This document shows, piece by piece, positions 8,328-18,570 of a DNA stretch of 64,000 bases. The stretch is from contig JACUTU010000003.1 in the NCBI GenBank assembly GCA_014859685.1, positions 181,410 through 245,409 on the forward strand. Direction: 5' to 3'. The stretch is from Sulfurospirillum sp. GTDB lineage: Bacteria > Campylobacterota > Campylobacteria > Campylobacterales > Sulfurospirillaceae. The number at the start of each line of letters is the position of its first letter. Position 1 is the first letter of the stretch. A model generated the notes under the pieces. The model saw nothing but the letters and a program-made list of their open reading frames with translations. It had not been told where the DNA came from and made no database searches. The translations under genes were made by a program, and so were the position numbers.

Positions 8328-8992
8328 GAATTATGCTCATTGAGGATGATCTTGATATGCAAGAGCTTTTAAGAGATTTTTTAGCAAACTATGACTACGA
8401 GGTTTCTCCTTTTGCAAAACCACTTGAGGCTTTGCAAGAATTACGCAAAGAGAACCATTATGACATTGTCGTGCTTGATCTTATGCTACCACAGATTGAT
8501 GGGTTTGATGTGTGCAAAAAGATAAGACAGATGAGCAATATCCCCATTATTATCTCAAGTGCTAGAGGAAATCTTGGCGACAAGGTGGTGGCTTTTGAAT
8601 ATGGAGCCGATGATTATCTAGCAAAACCTTATGAGCCAAAAGAGCTTGTAATACGCATCAATGCTATCATTAAAAGAGTTTATAATGCCCCTTCAAAGAA
8701 AGAAGTGAGCGGATTTGTGATAGATGAGCATTTAATGCAGATTGTATTTGATGGGCATAATTTAGAATTGACACCCATAGAGTTTAAAATATTTTATTTT
8801 TTATTACAAAATCCTAAAAAAGTACTCTCAAGGCAAGCTATCGCACAATCGTTTGGCATTGAACTTTCAGGTGAAAAAGATCGTACTATCGATATGCATA
8901 TCAGCAATATTCGTAGTAAGATTTTTGATGATTCAAAGTCCGCAAAATATATCAAATCCGTTTGGGGTATGGGGTATCAATTTATAGGATGA
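8324..8992 (+). CDS. OmpR-family response regulator
   Basis: A 222-residue two-domain regulator. The receiver has the acidic pocket IEDD (E7-D9), phospho-acceptor D52 in VLDLMLPQIDG and the switch lysine in AKPYEP (about 104). The C-terminal winged helix carries LELTPIEFKIF and the DRTIDMHISNIRSKI recognition region. The ATG at 8324 overlaps the stop of the Spy-like gene (ATGA); an upstream in-frame ATG at 8312 lies inside that gene. The stop overlaps the kinase start in the same way, so SHP module, Spy-like protein, regulator and kinase form one transcript. Confidence 0.93.
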   Translation: MRIMLIEDDLDMQELLRDFLANYDYEVSPFAKPLEALQELRKENHYDIVVLDLMLPQIDGFDVCKKIRQMSNIPIIISSARGNLGDKVVAFEYGADDYLAKPYEPKELVIRINAIIKRVYNAPSKKEVSGFVIDEHLMQIVFDGHNLELTPIEFKIFYFLLQNPKKVLSRQAIAQSFGIELSGEKDRTIDMHISNIRSKIFDDSKSAKYIKSVWGMGYQFIG

Positions 8993-10212
8993 GAGTTTCA
9001 ATTCTTTTTAAAATCTCAATACTCTTTTGTGTCTCTTTGGCGATAATGCTCACTATCACTTTGCAAACCAATAAAGTTATCGACGAAAAGATAGCCACGC
9101 TTATAAAAGAAAAATATATCCAATCCTCCAAAGAGCTTTTAAACCTATTGGTAAATGCAAATATGCAAGGCATTGAGAAACTTATACAAAAATTGGATTT
9201 CGCTTTCCTTGAAGATATCGAGCAAGAAAATGCAACTGTTGTGTATGAAAAAAAGATCTCTTTTGGTGCAGTAAAGATTCTTAAACTATCGGGTGAGCAT
9301 TTTCTTTATATCCAATATTTAGATGATAAAATTTTGCTCCATGATGTTTCAAAAATGCAAGATACTGAACATAAAGAAAAATTACATTTTCTTATAAGTG
9401 CTGATTTGTTTTTGCTTGTTGGCATATTTATCATAATACTTAAGATACTTTTTCCGCTCAAGAAGATCGCACAAGCACTTGATCAGTTTGGTAGTGGGGA
9501 TTATTCACAAAGATTGCAATATGTTAAGGGGAGTGATGAGATAGCATTTGTAACACAAAAGTTTAATACGATGGCAGAAAATATCCAAACACTCATCGCA
9601 GCAAGAGAGCAACTCCTGCGTGATATGAGTCACGAGCTTCGTACACCGATATCTAAAGCCAAATTTGCCCTTGAAATGCTACAACCCAACAAATACACAC
9701 AAATGCTAAAAAAATCTATTGATCAGCTAGATTCACTCACGCATGAACTGTTAGAACTTGAAAAATTAGGTTCAAAAAATATAGTTTTAGAAAAAAAGCG
9801 ATACTGCGTGGAAGAACTTTTATTGGAAACTCTTTCAAGGCTTATGGCTGTTGATGAGAATGAAATCTCCATAGAGATAAGGCATAATTTTGAAGCTGTA
9901 TTTGATCTCAAATACCTAAGTATTGTGGTAAAAAATCTTCTCGATAACGCACTCAAATACAAAGAAAGTGGCGTTGTTGTCGTGCTTGCAGATAATAATA
10001 CTTTATATATAAAAAACAAAGCAAAACCGCTACAAAAGCCACTAGATTACTATACACAACTCTTCACCCAAGGTGATAACTCAAGAGGAGCAACAGGCTA
10101 TGGATTGGGACTCAATATGATCATGCGAGTTCTAAAAGAACACGGCTTAGAACTCGCATACAGATATGAAGATGGATATAACTGCTTTTTTGTACAATTC
10201 CCTAATTCTTGA
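8989..10212 (+). CDS. Sensor histidine kinase (CpxA/ArsS-like)
   Basis: A 407-residue membrane kinase with a helix at about 5-25, a short periplasmic domain of roughly 100 residues, a second helix (about 135-157), a HAMP linker, the HisKA box MSHELRTP with H215, and the ATPase domain with NLLDNALKY (N box) and GYGLGLNMI (G2 box). Partner of the regulator just upstream; the small sensor domain plus a Spy-like neighbour suggests envelope or redox sensing. The start is the ATG at 8989, overlapping the regulator stop as ATGA. The last 11 bases overlap the convergent DUF748 gene. Confidence 0.92.
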   Translation: MRVSILFKISILFCVSLAIMLTITLQTNKVIDEKIATLIKEKYIQSSKELLNLLVNANMQGIEKLIQKLDFAFLEDIEQENATVVYEKKISFGAVKILKLSGEHFLYIQYLDDKILLHDVSKMQDTEHKEKLHFLISADLFLLVGIFIIILKILFPLKKIAQALDQFGSGDYSQRLQYVKGSDEIAFVTQKFNTMAENIQTLIAAREQLLRDMSHELRTPISKAKFALEMLQPNKYTQMLKKSIDQLDSLTHELLELEKLGSKNIVLEKKRYCVEELLLETLSRLMAVDENEISIEIRHNFEAVFDLKYLSIVVKNLLDNALKYKESGVVVVLADNNTLYIKNKAKPLQKPLDYYTQLFTQGDNSRGATGYGLGLNMIMRVLKEHGLELAYRYEDGYNCFFVQFPNS

Positions 10213-13051
10213 TATCTAATTGTACTTCTATCCAACTATCTCTTGTGGCTTGCGTAGGAATTGATGGTGCAATTTCTACTCTTTTAACATCGGCCTTAAG
10301 CGTGTTTATAAGAAGATTTTTGATATTTAAAGCTCTTGAGTCTGCGAGTTTTATGAGTGTCTCTTTTGGTATAATTATCAAAGTTGCCAATTGTTTTTCT
10401 AAAACTTTATTAAATGCCGGCGTATTGAGATTTTTTGTTTTTTCATCCCTAAAAGTCGCTTGTAACTCCTCATATTTTTTCAATGCAAAATTTTGTAGAT
10501 AGAGATTTTTGAGTGCTAGTGCATAAGTGTCTATCTTTGGATCTTTGATCTGCTTTTTGAGTAGTATTTGTTCATCCATTATATTTGCCCTCAACGCCTG
10601 TTCTCTGAGTGCCTGCATATCAAGTTGAGGCTCAAATGTGCCTACTATATTGAGTTTGATGTTTGGTCTTTTTGCTAGGATTTTTGCGATATTTTGTAGC
10701 TTTTCTTGTTCGCTGTTGAGTATGTCACTTTGTGCGAGTGCAAAATCTATACTTTTAAGCTTCTCTCCATCAACGCCTAGCATATTGCCCAAAAATCGAA
10801 AAGGTGCTGTTACTATACCTGTGATGAGGTTGCCAAATGCTCTCCAAACGATACTCCCGTAGCTGAATTCTGGATTGTTCATATCTCCAGAAACTGGCAG
10901 ATCGATATCTATTTGATTGTTGGAATCTTTGAGCAAAGCGATTGCAAGGTGCAAAGGTAGATTTGTAGCACCCTGTATATCCACTTTTTCTCCAAGGGTT
11001 AGAGAGTCTATATTGAGTTTATTTTCACCTTTGAGATTTGCTCCTTTGATGGTGTATGCTAAATCCATGGAGAGCTTCCCATTTTTTATCTTATAGCCTA
11101 AAAATTTCGTTGAGTATGGCGTGATAGTTCGTAAGTCTATATTTTTAAATGTTACGGCTATGTCGGCTTGTTTTTTGATATCTAACGGTATTAAAATACC
11201 CTTAATTTGTGCGTATCCATAAGTATCTACTTTTCCTTTTATATCAAGTTTTGCTGGAGTGGATTCTTGAAAATCCAATACTGAAAGCCCGCCTTGAAGA
11301 TCGTGTATATTTGTGCGAAATGGAAAAGGAATGTTCTCGTCGCTAAAATCAGCTTTTGCATTGATGATTTTCATAGGACCAATTTTTATCTGCATCTGTT
11401 TTTGCGTATTCTCTTTTTGCGTGTTATCTTGCGGTCGCTCGCTCAAGAGATTTGCAAAATTTGTTTCTCCAGATTTATCGATATTGATCCGCACAAAAGG
11501 CTCTTCTAGTTCTATACTTTGCACATGCAAAGAAGGCGTAGTGGTTGAAAATGCGAGATTTTTTAGTATCAAATTCTTCCAAGAAAGCAGTTGTGTTTCA
11601 TCCGATGCTAGTAGTGAAAGATCCTGCAATTGTGTATCAGTTTGCACGCTTACATGTAAGCCATCATCGATTTGTGTCCAGATGTGTGCATCTGCTTGTA
11701 GCTTGCCATCTTTAATATGCACACTCGTAAATGGTGCTATATAATTTGCAAAATCCTTTACATGTAAGTCTTGCAATGCCATATTGCTTTGCATGGTAAA
11801 TGGCATTTGTGTGAGGTTTCCATCAAGTTTTAAAGTTGTGTGTTGGTTGATAGCGGTTGCGAGTGTATAGGAAAAAGCAGCTGTTTGATCTGATGAAAAA
11901 TCTTGTAATAAAATACCAACATTATCAAAACTAAAGTGTGAATTTGTTGCAATAAAATTATCCAATAGATCAATATTTCCACCATTCATGGCTATTTTTT
12001 TTACAAGATATTGCCACGGCTTTGTTGCTTGCGTGTTTTGTTGAGGCGTAGGGTTTTGTGCGATTTCAAAAGCTTTTTGCAGATTTATCAAGCCATCTTT
12101 GTCTAGCAATACTTGCAATTTTGGATTCTCAATTTGTACAGATTTAACAACGATATCTTGCTCTGGATAAGCTAGATTTACGCCCTGTGCTTGTATGTCT
12201 GTGACGCTAATAATCTGTTTGTCTTCATGAAAAAAATCTATATTGGCTAGTGAAAGTTCGGCATCGTTAAGTGCTACATGTAAGCCATTTTCCAAATTGA
12301 TCTGATAGGGCAATACAAAAGATGCCTTTGCATTGTGTAATTTTGCTGGCATAAAAGAAGCGAGATAATCCCAATACGAACTCAATGAGAGATCGTTTAT
12401 CGTGATAGTGCCGTGCAAACGCAGCGGATTTATCCGCATACCACCGTTCCATTCAAGTATACCACCATTGGCGATTTGTGTGTAAAATTGATGTGAATTG
12501 AGAGCATTTGGATCTGATTTGATGTCATGTGCTAAAAAGTCATAAGCACCTAAATCGAGTGTAAAATTTTTCTTTTGATCCCTAAAATGGATCATGCCTT
12601 CTTGCATAGCAAATGTATCTAAAACAAAAAGTAGCCCACTTTCTTGCTCGCTTTGTTCTTGTTGCATGGTTTGTGATGGAGGCAGTATATTTGCAACATT
12701 GAGTGAGCCATCACTTTGCAATACTATAAAAACTTCTGGCTTGAAAATTGTAAGTTCTTTGATAAAAACAGAATGATCAAGAAGTGCTAGGGGAGTATAA
12801 TTGAGATAGATATTTTGCGTTTTAAATACAGGATTATTTTGTAAATCATATACTACAAATTCTTTGAGTGTAAGTTCAAAAGTAAAAGGGTTAAACGAAG
12901 CATCAGAAATGCTTACATGTAGACCTGATTTGTCCTGTAATATTATAGATGCTTTGTTTGTAAGAAACCATGGAAGTGCAATAAACCCAAGGAAACTATA
13001 GAGTGCAAATACAAATACAATCCACGCTTTAAAACTTTTAATATACGCCAT
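10202..13051 (-). CDS. Giant DUF748 / AsmA-like envelope protein
   Basis: A 949-residue protein anchored by one N-terminal helix (about residues 5-25) with a long periplasmic chain of beta-rich repeats. These are typical of DUF748, which belongs with the AsmA-like proteins thought to bridge or maintain the envelope, possibly in lipid movement. Conserved-looking segments include PLALLDHSVFIKELTI near 90 and a D-x-RTITPYS-type segment near 640. The final 150 residues are more helical. The start is the ATG at 13051, preceded by AAAGGAG; an in-frame ATG at 13072 lacks such a site. The gene carries four TACATGTA sites. Confidence 0.8.
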   Translation of the reverse strand: MAYIKSFKAWIVFVFALYSFLGFIALPWFLTNKASIILQDKSGLHVSISDASFNPFTFELTLKEFVVYDLQNNPVFKTQNIYLNYTPLALLDHSVFIKELTIFKPEVFIVLQSDGSLNVANILPPSQTMQQEQSEQESGLLFVLDTFAMQEGMIHFRDQKKNFTLDLGAYDFLAHDIKSDPNALNSHQFYTQIANGGILEWNGGMRINPLRLHGTITINDLSLSSYWDYLASFMPAKLHNAKASFVLPYQINLENGLHVALNDAELSLANIDFFHEDKQIISVTDIQAQGVNLAYPEQDIVVKSVQIENPKLQVLLDKDGLINLQKAFEIAQNPTPQQNTQATKPWQYLVKKIAMNGGNIDLLDNFIATNSHFSFDNVGILLQDFSSDQTAAFSYTLATAINQHTTLKLDGNLTQMPFTMQSNMALQDLHVKDFANYIAPFTSVHIKDGKLQADAHIWTQIDDGLHVSVQTDTQLQDLSLLASDETQLLSWKNLILKNLAFSTTTPSLHVQSIELEEPFVRINIDKSGETNFANLLSERPQDNTQKENTQKQMQIKIGPMKIINAKADFSDENIPFPFRTNIHDLQGGLSVLDFQESTPAKLDIKGKVDTYGYAQIKGILIPLDIKKQADIAVTFKNIDLRTITPYSTKFLGYKIKNGKLSMDLAYTIKGANLKGENKLNIDSLTLGEKVDIQGATNLPLHLAIALLKDSNNQIDIDLPVSGDMNNPEFSYGSIVWRAFGNLITGIVTAPFRFLGNMLGVDGEKLKSIDFALAQSDILNSEQEKLQNIAKILAKRPNIKLNIVGTFEPQLDMQALREQALRANIMDEQILLKKQIKDPKIDTYALALKNLYLQNFALKKYEELQATFRDEKTKNLNTPAFNKVLEKQLATLIIIPKETLIKLADSRALNIKNLLINTLKADVKRVEIAPSIPTQATRDSWIEVQLDIKN

Positions 13052-13091
13052 CGAGACTCCTTTAAATCTCAATTATAACAAAATTATTTGT

Positions 13092-13097
13092 TATAAT
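13092..13097 (+). promoter_or_regulatory. Probable sigma-70 -10 element for queH
   Basis: TATAAT in the context TTTGTTATAATGG, about 22 bases before the queH start. The same TTTGTTATAATG context occurs before nadA (58313). No convincing -35 box is visible, as is common for vegetative promoters in Campylobacterota. Confidence 0.55.
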
Positions 13098-13119
13098 GGC
13101 AAAAAAATAAAGGTTGCCT

Positions 13120-14208
13120 ATGCTAGTGCATATTTGCTGTTCAGTTGATAGTCACTTTTTTTTACAAAAATTGCAAAAACTCTATCCAGATAAAAAGCTT
13201 ACGGGATTTTTTTATGATCCAAATATCCATCCTTTCAGTGAATACCAATTGCGGCTGTTAGATGTACAGCGGAGTTGTAAAAAATTAGGCATCAAACTTT
13301 TAGAGGGTGTGTATGATTTTGATGGTTGGATGGAAGCTGTTCGGGGATTGGAGCATGAACCAGAAAAAGGTAAGCGGTGCAGTGTTTGTTTTGATAATAG
13401 ACTCGAAGCGACCGCACAAAAAGCACTTGAGCTAGGTGAGAGTGAGATAACAACTACGCTATTGACGAGTCCCAAAAAATCTATAGAACAGTTGCTGGAA
13501 AATGCAAAATACATTGAACAGCGATATGGTTTACGAGTAAGTACCCCTGATTTTAGAAAAGCAGGCGGCACAAGTGAGCAGTTTGCTCTTGCAAAAAGAG
13601 ATCAACTGTATCATCAAAACTATTGTGGTTGTATATTTGCTCTTGAGGTGCAGAGGGAGCAACAAGATAGGCTTAAAGATGAATTGATGAGCCCTATAAC
13701 ACGCCAGATTTTACCTGCAAGCATTGAAGAACGGTTAAAATTATATAAACAAGTCCAATCTTATGAATGTAAGTTGCAAAAATTTATTTTGCAACGGGAA
13801 AAATTTCTCAATTATAGATTATTGCGAGCGTATCTTAGGGATGATGCAAAAGAGGTGATACCTAGCTATGTTCTTTTTTATTCACATATGCAAAGAGATT
13901 TTATCCGCTCAAAAATAGCATATAGTCAAGATGGCATAGCTTATAGTGCAAAAGAGGAGATAATTTTCTTACATGTAGAAAAATGCAATGAATTGCTAAA
14001 AACAAAGTATGCAAGTGTTAAAGAAATGTTACGCAAACCTCCAAGTATTCGCCGTGAGGTAGCATTGCGAAAAAAACTCACAAATACAAATATGCTCACT
14101 CTTCATCCTATCGTTGTGCTAGATTCTCTCTCGATGAAGCACTTTGAAATGTTTCTTGAGGATAAAATCTATCCTGATGTTAGAGAAATTTTAGTAAAAG
14201 TTAGATAA
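13120..14208 (+). CDS. queH: Epoxyqueuosine reductase QueH, long form
   Basis: Reduces epoxyqueuosine to queuosine in tRNA, replacing the cobalamin-dependent QueG. The first 190 residues carry the QueH cysteine motifs HICCSVDS, RCSVCFDNRL and NYCGCIF and the TTLLTSPKKS segment; these bind a 4Fe-4S cluster and a nearby metal. The remaining 170 residues are a helical, basic extension with no family I recognise. The frame opens at a TTG (13114) but AAAGG is placed for the ATG at 13120. The gene is divergent from the DUF748 gene, with a -10 element in the gap. Confidence 0.88.
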   Translation: MLVHICCSVDSHFFLQKLQKLYPDKKLTGFFYDPNIHPFSEYQLRLLDVQRSCKKLGIKLLEGVYDFDGWMEAVRGLEHEPEKGKRCSVCFDNRLEATAQKALELGESEITTTLLTSPKKSIEQLLENAKYIEQRYGLRVSTPDFRKAGGTSEQFALAKRDQLYHQNYCGCIFALEVQREQQDRLKDELMSPITRQILPASIEERLKLYKQVQSYECKLQKFILQREKFLNYRLLRAYLRDDAKEVIPSYVLFYSHMQRDFIRSKIAYSQDGIAYSAKEEIIFLHVEKCNELLKTKYASVKEMLRKPPSIRREVALRKKLTNTNMLTLHPIVVLDSLSMKHFEMFLEDKIYPDVREILVKVR

Positions 14209-14237
14209 AATAATAGAATTTTGTGTAAAGGCTGGTT

Positions 14238-14684
14238 ATGAACATTGATGTTGTAGAGATTCAAAGGATTTTACCCCATAGGCATCCATTTTTATTGATT
14301 GATCGTGTTGTTGCACTTTCGCCAAAAGTATCGATTGAAGCGTATAAAAATGTTACCATTGGTGAGCCAATTTTTCAAGGCCACTTTCCAGGACATCCAA
14401 TCTACCCAGGAGTGATGATTCTTGAGGGAATGGCACAAGCTGGCGGTGTTTTGGCTTTTAAAAGTATGGATATGACCGAAGCAGAAGCGGCGAATAAAGT
14501 TGTATATTTTATGAGTATTGATGGTGCAAAATTTAGGGCACCTGTAAAACCAGGAGATAAACTTGTGTACCGCATGAATGTTGTCAAACAAAAAGGTGCG
14601 ATTTGGGTGCTTGAGGGGAAAGCGTTTGTTGATGAAAAACTAGTTAGCGAAGCGCAACTCAAAGCCATGATTGTAGAGAAGTAA
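14238..14684 (+). CDS. fabZ: 3-hydroxyacyl-ACP dehydratase
   Basis: Dehydrates 3-hydroxyacyl-ACP in fatty acid synthesis with a hot-dog fold. The catalytic histidine H49 is in [13 protein letters not shown] and the catalytic glutamate E63 in [11 protein letters not shown], as in FabZ of other bacteria. At 148 residues it is full length. AAAGG precedes the ATG. It lies directly before lpxA, the usual arrangement, linking membrane and lipid A supply from the common 3-hydroxyacyl-ACP pool. Confidence 0.96.
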   Translation: MNIDVVEIQRILPHRHPFLLIDRVVALSPKVSIEAYKNVTIGEPIFQGHFPGHPIYPGVMILEGMAQAGGVLAFKSMDMTEAEAANKVVYFMSIDGAKFRAPVKPGDKLVYRMNVVKQKGAIWVLEGKAFVDEKLVSEAQLKAMIVEK

Positions 14685-14693
14685 AGGGATTTT

Positions 14694-15485
14694 ATGAACA
14701 AAATATCTGCTCATGCTATCATTGAAGAGGGAGCGATCATAGGTGAAAATGTTTCTATTGGCGCTTTTTGTTTTATCTCCGCTAAAGCAAAGATAGGCGA
14801 TGGTACAACTATAGCGCAAGGTGCTTGCATCTATGGCGATACGACAATCGGCAAATACAATCAGATTTTTTCACATGCAGTTTTAGGCTCAATCCCACAA
14901 GATTTGAAATATGATGGCGAAGATGTGGAGTTGATTATCGGAGATTATAACAAAATCCGTGAATTTACCCTTTTTAATCCTGGCACAAAAGGCGGTGGCG
15001 GAAAAACCATTATCGGCGATCACAATCTTTTTATGGGCTATGTGCATTTAGGACATGATGTGATCATAGGCGATCATTGTATATTGGCAAATGCAGCGAC
15101 ACTTGCTGGTCATGTGCAGATGGGAAATTACGCAGTTATCGGCGGTATGACACCCATCCATCAATTTGTAAAAATAGGTGATTTTGCGATGATAGCTGGG
15201 GCTTCTGCACTTTCGCAAGATGTGCCACCTTATTGTTTGGCAGAAGGCAATCGAGCTGTTTTGCGAGGACTCAATTTAACAGGACTTCGCCGTCATATGG
15301 ATCGTGGTGATATCGATGCTTTGCGAAGTATATATAAAGAACTTTTCGAATCAGGCCAACCACTTATGGATCAGGCAAAGAAGATTTTAGATACAAGCAA
15401 CAATGCTTATGTACAAAAAATGTGTAATTTTATCGTGGAATCACAGCGTGGTATCCCTTATGAGAGGAAAAATAATGATAAATAG
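14694..15485 (+). CDS. lpxA: UDP-N-acetylglucosamine O-acyltransferase
   Basis: First step of lipid A synthesis. The 263-residue chain is a left-handed beta helix built from hexapeptide repeats (I-G-D-x-x type) over the first 180 residues, with the histidine pair in VHLGHD near residue 122 matching the catalytic region, followed by a helical C-terminus ([14 protein letters not shown]). Nine bases separate it from fabZ, with AAAGG before the ATG. It overlaps clpX by 11 bases. lpxB and an LpxH-like gene are elsewhere in this window. Confidence 0.95.
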   Translation: MNKISAHAIIEEGAIIGENVSIGAFCFISAKAKIGDGTTIAQGACIYGDTTIGKYNQIFSHAVLGSIPQDLKYDGEDVELIIGDYNKIREFTLFNPGTKGGGGKTIIGDHNLFMGYVHLGHDVIIGDHCILANAATLAGHVQMGNYAVIGGMTPIHQFVKIGDFAMIAGASALSQDVPPYCLAEGNRAVLRGLNLTGLRRHMDRGDIDALRSIYKELFESGQPLMDQAKKILDTSNNAYVQKMCNFIVESQRGIPYERKNNDK

Positions 15486-16701
15486 AGAATGTAGTTTTTG
15501 TGGTGCAAAAGAAGCGCAAGATACAAGGTTGATAGCTGGCGAAAATGTTTTTATATGTGAACATTGTGTTGTGTCTGCTTATAAGATATTTTTTGGAGAT
15601 ACAAAAGAAGAGCCAAACAAAACACAAATACTTGATCGAGAGTTGCTTGCTCCAAAAGAATTAAAAAAAGTTTTAGATCAGTATGTGATTGGGCAAGAGA
15701 GAGCAAAAAAAGTATTTGCCGTGGGCGTGTATAACCACTACAAAAGAATTTTCAAACACGCAAGCGTACAAGATGATACAGAAATTTCAAAATCAAATAT
15801 CTTACTTGTGGGACCAACAGGTAGTGGTAAGACACTTATGGCACAGACACTCGCAAGATTTTTGGATGTTCCTATAGCAATTGCGGATGCAACAAGCCTC
15901 ACAGAAGCTGGTTATGTGGGCGAAGATGTGGAAAATATTCTCACTCGCTTACTTCAAGCTGCCGATGGAGACATACAAAGAGCGCAACAAGGTATCGTAT
16001 TTATCGATGAGATTGATAAGATAGCACGAATGAGTGAAAATCGTTCCATTACAAGAGATGTTAGTGGCGAGGGCGTACAACAAGCGTTGCTCAAAATCAT
16101 CGAAGGAAGTCTTGTCAATATCCCACCAAAAGGCGGTAGAAAGCATCCAAACCAAGATTTTATTCAGATAGATACATCCGGCATTCTTTTTGTCTGCGGC
16201 GGAGCTTTTGATGGACTCAATGACATCATCAAGCGAAGAGTTGGCACAAATGTTTTGGGATTTGAACAAGAAAAACATAAGAAAAGTGATGATTCAAAAT
16301 TATTAGAAATTATTGAACCTGATGATTTAGTGCATTATGGATTGATCCCAGAACTCATAGGCCGCTTACATGTACTCGCAACTCTCAGTGAAATCAGTCA
16401 AGAAGATATGGTGAGAATTCTCACAGAACCACAAAATGCGATCTTTAAACAATATAAAAAACTTTTTGCTATAGACAAAGTAGAGCTTAGTTTTGACAAA
16501 GAAGCACTCGATGCCGTTGCCACACTCGCCATCAAGCGAAAAACAGGAGCAAGAGGCTTGCGTAGCATTATGGAAGAGATTATGACAGATGTGATGTATG
16601 AACTTCCAGAACTTGCTGGTTATGAAGTGGTAATTACAAAAGATGTAGTAGAAAAAAAACAAAAGCCACTCTACATCAAAAAAAATAAAAAAAGTGCATA
16701 A
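15475..16701 (+). CDS. clpX: ATP-dependent Clp protease ATP-binding subunit
   Basis: The 408-residue AAA+ unfoldase that feeds ClpP. An N-terminal zinc-binding domain with CSFC...CEHC is followed by Walker A GPTGSGKT (about 120), Walker [11 protein letters not shown], a GYVGEDVE pore loop and the sensor-2 region [11 protein letters not shown]. The frame is open further upstream, but the homologous N-terminus MINRECSFC begins at the ATG at 15475, inside the lpxA end, with GAGAGG ahead of it. Confidence 0.96.
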   Translation: MINRECSFCGAKEAQDTRLIAGENVFICEHCVVSAYKIFFGDTKEEPNKTQILDRELLAPKELKKVLDQYVIGQERAKKVFAVGVYNHYKRIFKHASVQDDTEISKSNILLVGPTGSGKTLMAQTLARFLDVPIAIADATSLTEAGYVGEDVENILTRLLQAADGDIQRAQQGIVFIDEIDKIARMSENRSITRDVSGEGVQQALLKIIEGSLVNIPPKGGRKHPNQDFIQIDTSGILFVCGGAFDGLNDIIKRRVGTNVLGFEQEKHKKSDDSKLLEIIEPDDLVHYGLIPELIGRLHVLATLSEISQEDMVRILTEPQNAIFKQYKKLFAIDKVELSFDKEALDAVATLAIKRKTGARGLRSIMEEIMTDVMYELPELAGYEVVITKDVVEKKQKPLYIKKNKKSA

Positions 16702-16742
16702 ATTTTTCATGTGCCAAATAAACTATAAAAAGGTTAAAACGA

Positions 16743-17777
16743 ATGATTCTTGATCAGTTAATTGGTTTCTTCTCAAGCGATATGAGTATCGATTTGGGTA
16801 CAGCAAATACACTTGTATTGCTTAAAGGTAAGGGGATTATTATCAATGAGCCCTCAGTGGTTGCGGTACAAAGAGACAAGTATGGTAAACAAAGAATTTT
16901 AGCAGTAGGGAAAGAAGCTAAAATGATGGTTGGTAAAACTCCAGGAGATATCGAAGCGGTGCGTCCGATGCGAGATGGCGTAATCGCTGATTTTGATATG
17001 ACAGAAAAAATGATTCGCTATTTTATTGAAAAAGTACATAAAAGAAAAAGTTTTTTACGACCACGAATCATCATTTGCGTGCCATATGGACTGACACAAG
17101 TAGAGAGAAAAGCGGTAAGAGAATCAGCTATGAGTGCTGGAGCTAGAGAGGTTTTCTTGATAGAAGAGCCTATGGCAGCAGCGATTGGTGCTGGTCTTCC
17201 GGTGCGTGAACCAAAAGGAAGTTTGGTTATTGATATAGGTGGCGGTACAACAGAGATAGGTGTTGTTTCACTGGGCGGTTTAGTTATCTCAAAATCAATT
17301 CGTACAGCTGGTGACAAGATAGATTTAGCGATAGTTGATTATGTGAAGCGAAAATATAATTTGCTCATAGGTGAGCGAACTGGCGAAGAGATTAAGATCG
17401 AAATCGGTACTGCTATTAGTATGGATGAACCTCTCTCTATGATAGTTAAAGGGCGTGATCAGGTGAGTGGACTTTTAAGTCGCATTGAGCTTACAAGCGA
17501 AGATGTAAGAGATGCTATGAAAGAGCCAATTAAAGAAATCGCAGATGCACTCAAAGATGTACTTGAAGTTATGCCTCCAGATTTAGCGGGCGATATTGTT
17601 GAAAATGGAGTGGTACTCACAGGCGGCGGTGCATTGATACGAGGTATCGACAAGTATCTTTCAGATATTGTGAAACTACCAGTTTTTGTGGCAGATGAAC
17701 CACTTTTAGCCGTAGCAAAAGGAACAGGACAAGCTTTAGAAGAGATACAATTATTGCAACATTTGGCAAATGAATAA
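16743..17777 (+). CDS. mreB: Rod shape-determining protein MreB
   Basis: Bacterial actin homologue of 344 residues that guides lateral wall synthesis. The nucleotide-binding signatures are SIDLGTANTLV near the N-terminus, VIDIGGGTTEIGVVS near 165 and VLTGGGALIRGID near 290. AAAAGG precedes the ATG at 16743. The gene overlaps mreC by eight bases, so the pair is translationally coupled; clpX is 41 bases upstream. Confidence 0.97.
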   Translation: MILDQLIGFFSSDMSIDLGTANTLVLLKGKGIIINEPSVVAVQRDKYGKQRILAVGKEAKMMVGKTPGDIEAVRPMRDGVIADFDMTEKMIRYFIEKVHKRKSFLRPRIIICVPYGLTQVERKAVRESAMSAGAREVFLIEEPMAAAIGAGLPVREPKGSLVIDIGGGTTEIGVVSLGGLVISKSIRTAGDKIDLAIVDYVKRKYNLLIGERTGEEIKIEIGTAISMDEPLSMIVKGRDQVSGLLSRIELTSEDVRDAMKEPIKEIADALKDVLEVMPPDLAGDIVENGVVLTGGGALIRGIDKYLSDIVKLPVFVADEPLLAVAKGTGQALEEIQLLQHLANE

Positions 17778-18570
17778 ACTCAAATATCTTTTTTTCATTG
17801 CTTTATTTGTTTTTATATCTTTAAAATATGGAAGTACTGTGCGGGGTTATTTTGCAAAAAATACCAATAGTATTTTGAGTGTTTACCTTGATACAGTCAC
17901 TTTTGTGCAAGAGAACATAGACGAACATTTTTTACAAGCTCAACAGATAAAAGCGTTACAATCTCAAAATAAGGAACTCCAAGAGTCTGCAATTTTAGGA
18001 TTGGCACATAAGCAAGAACTTGATGGCTTGTTATCACTCAATCAGATGGAACCTCATAATCCCGCCTTGAAACTCGTCAAGGCACTTTCTTATGCAAATT
18101 TGAATGATTATTATAAGGTTTGGCTTGATTTTAAAGATTTTAATGCAAGCAAGATTTATGGGCTTATCTACCATGACAGTGTAGCGGGCATCGTAGTACA
18201 AAAAGATGCAAATCCATTGGCGCTTTTAGTGGGAGATCCAAAAGCAATCTTCTCTGTAAGCATCGGACAAGAAGAGATCCCTGGCATTGTTTATGGCAAA
18301 AATAAAGAGTTACATGTAAGATATATTCCCTTATGGATGCACCCACAAGAGGGAGATGTAGTCATAACAAGCGGAATGGACGGGATATTTTTTAAAGGAT
18401 TAAAGGTTGGGGTTGTGGAAAAAGTATTAGAAGAAGAGCTTTCAAAAACAGCAGTTGTCCAGCCGATAATTGCACATAAAATACCCAATTATTATCATAT
18501 AATAGATCAAAATAGCATTGAATCCAATACCACACAAGATCTTGGATTGAACGCTAAAAAGGAAAAATAG
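17770..18570 (+). CDS. mreC: Rod shape-determining protein MreC
   Basis: A 266-residue envelope scaffold protein. One N-terminal membrane helix (about 5-22), a coiled coil (about 50-80) and two small beta-barrel lobes in the periplasm. The segment VVITSGMDGIFFKGLKVGVV is the usual MreC signature. It abuts carB with no gap. No mreD follows; that gene may lie elsewhere or be absent, as in other Campylobacterota. Confidence 0.92.
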   Translation: MNKLKYLFFIALFVFISLKYGSTVRGYFAKNTNSILSVYLDTVTFVQENIDEHFLQAQQIKALQSQNKELQESAILGLAHKQELDGLLSLNQMEPHNPALKLVKALSYANLNDYYKVWLDFKDFNASKIYGLIYHDSVAGIVVQKDANPLALLVGDPKAIFSVSIGQEEIPGIVYGKNKELHVRYIPLWMHPQEGDVVITSGMDGIFFKGLKVGVVEKVLEEELSKTAVVQPIIAHKIPNYYHIIDQNSIESNTTQDLGLNAKKEK

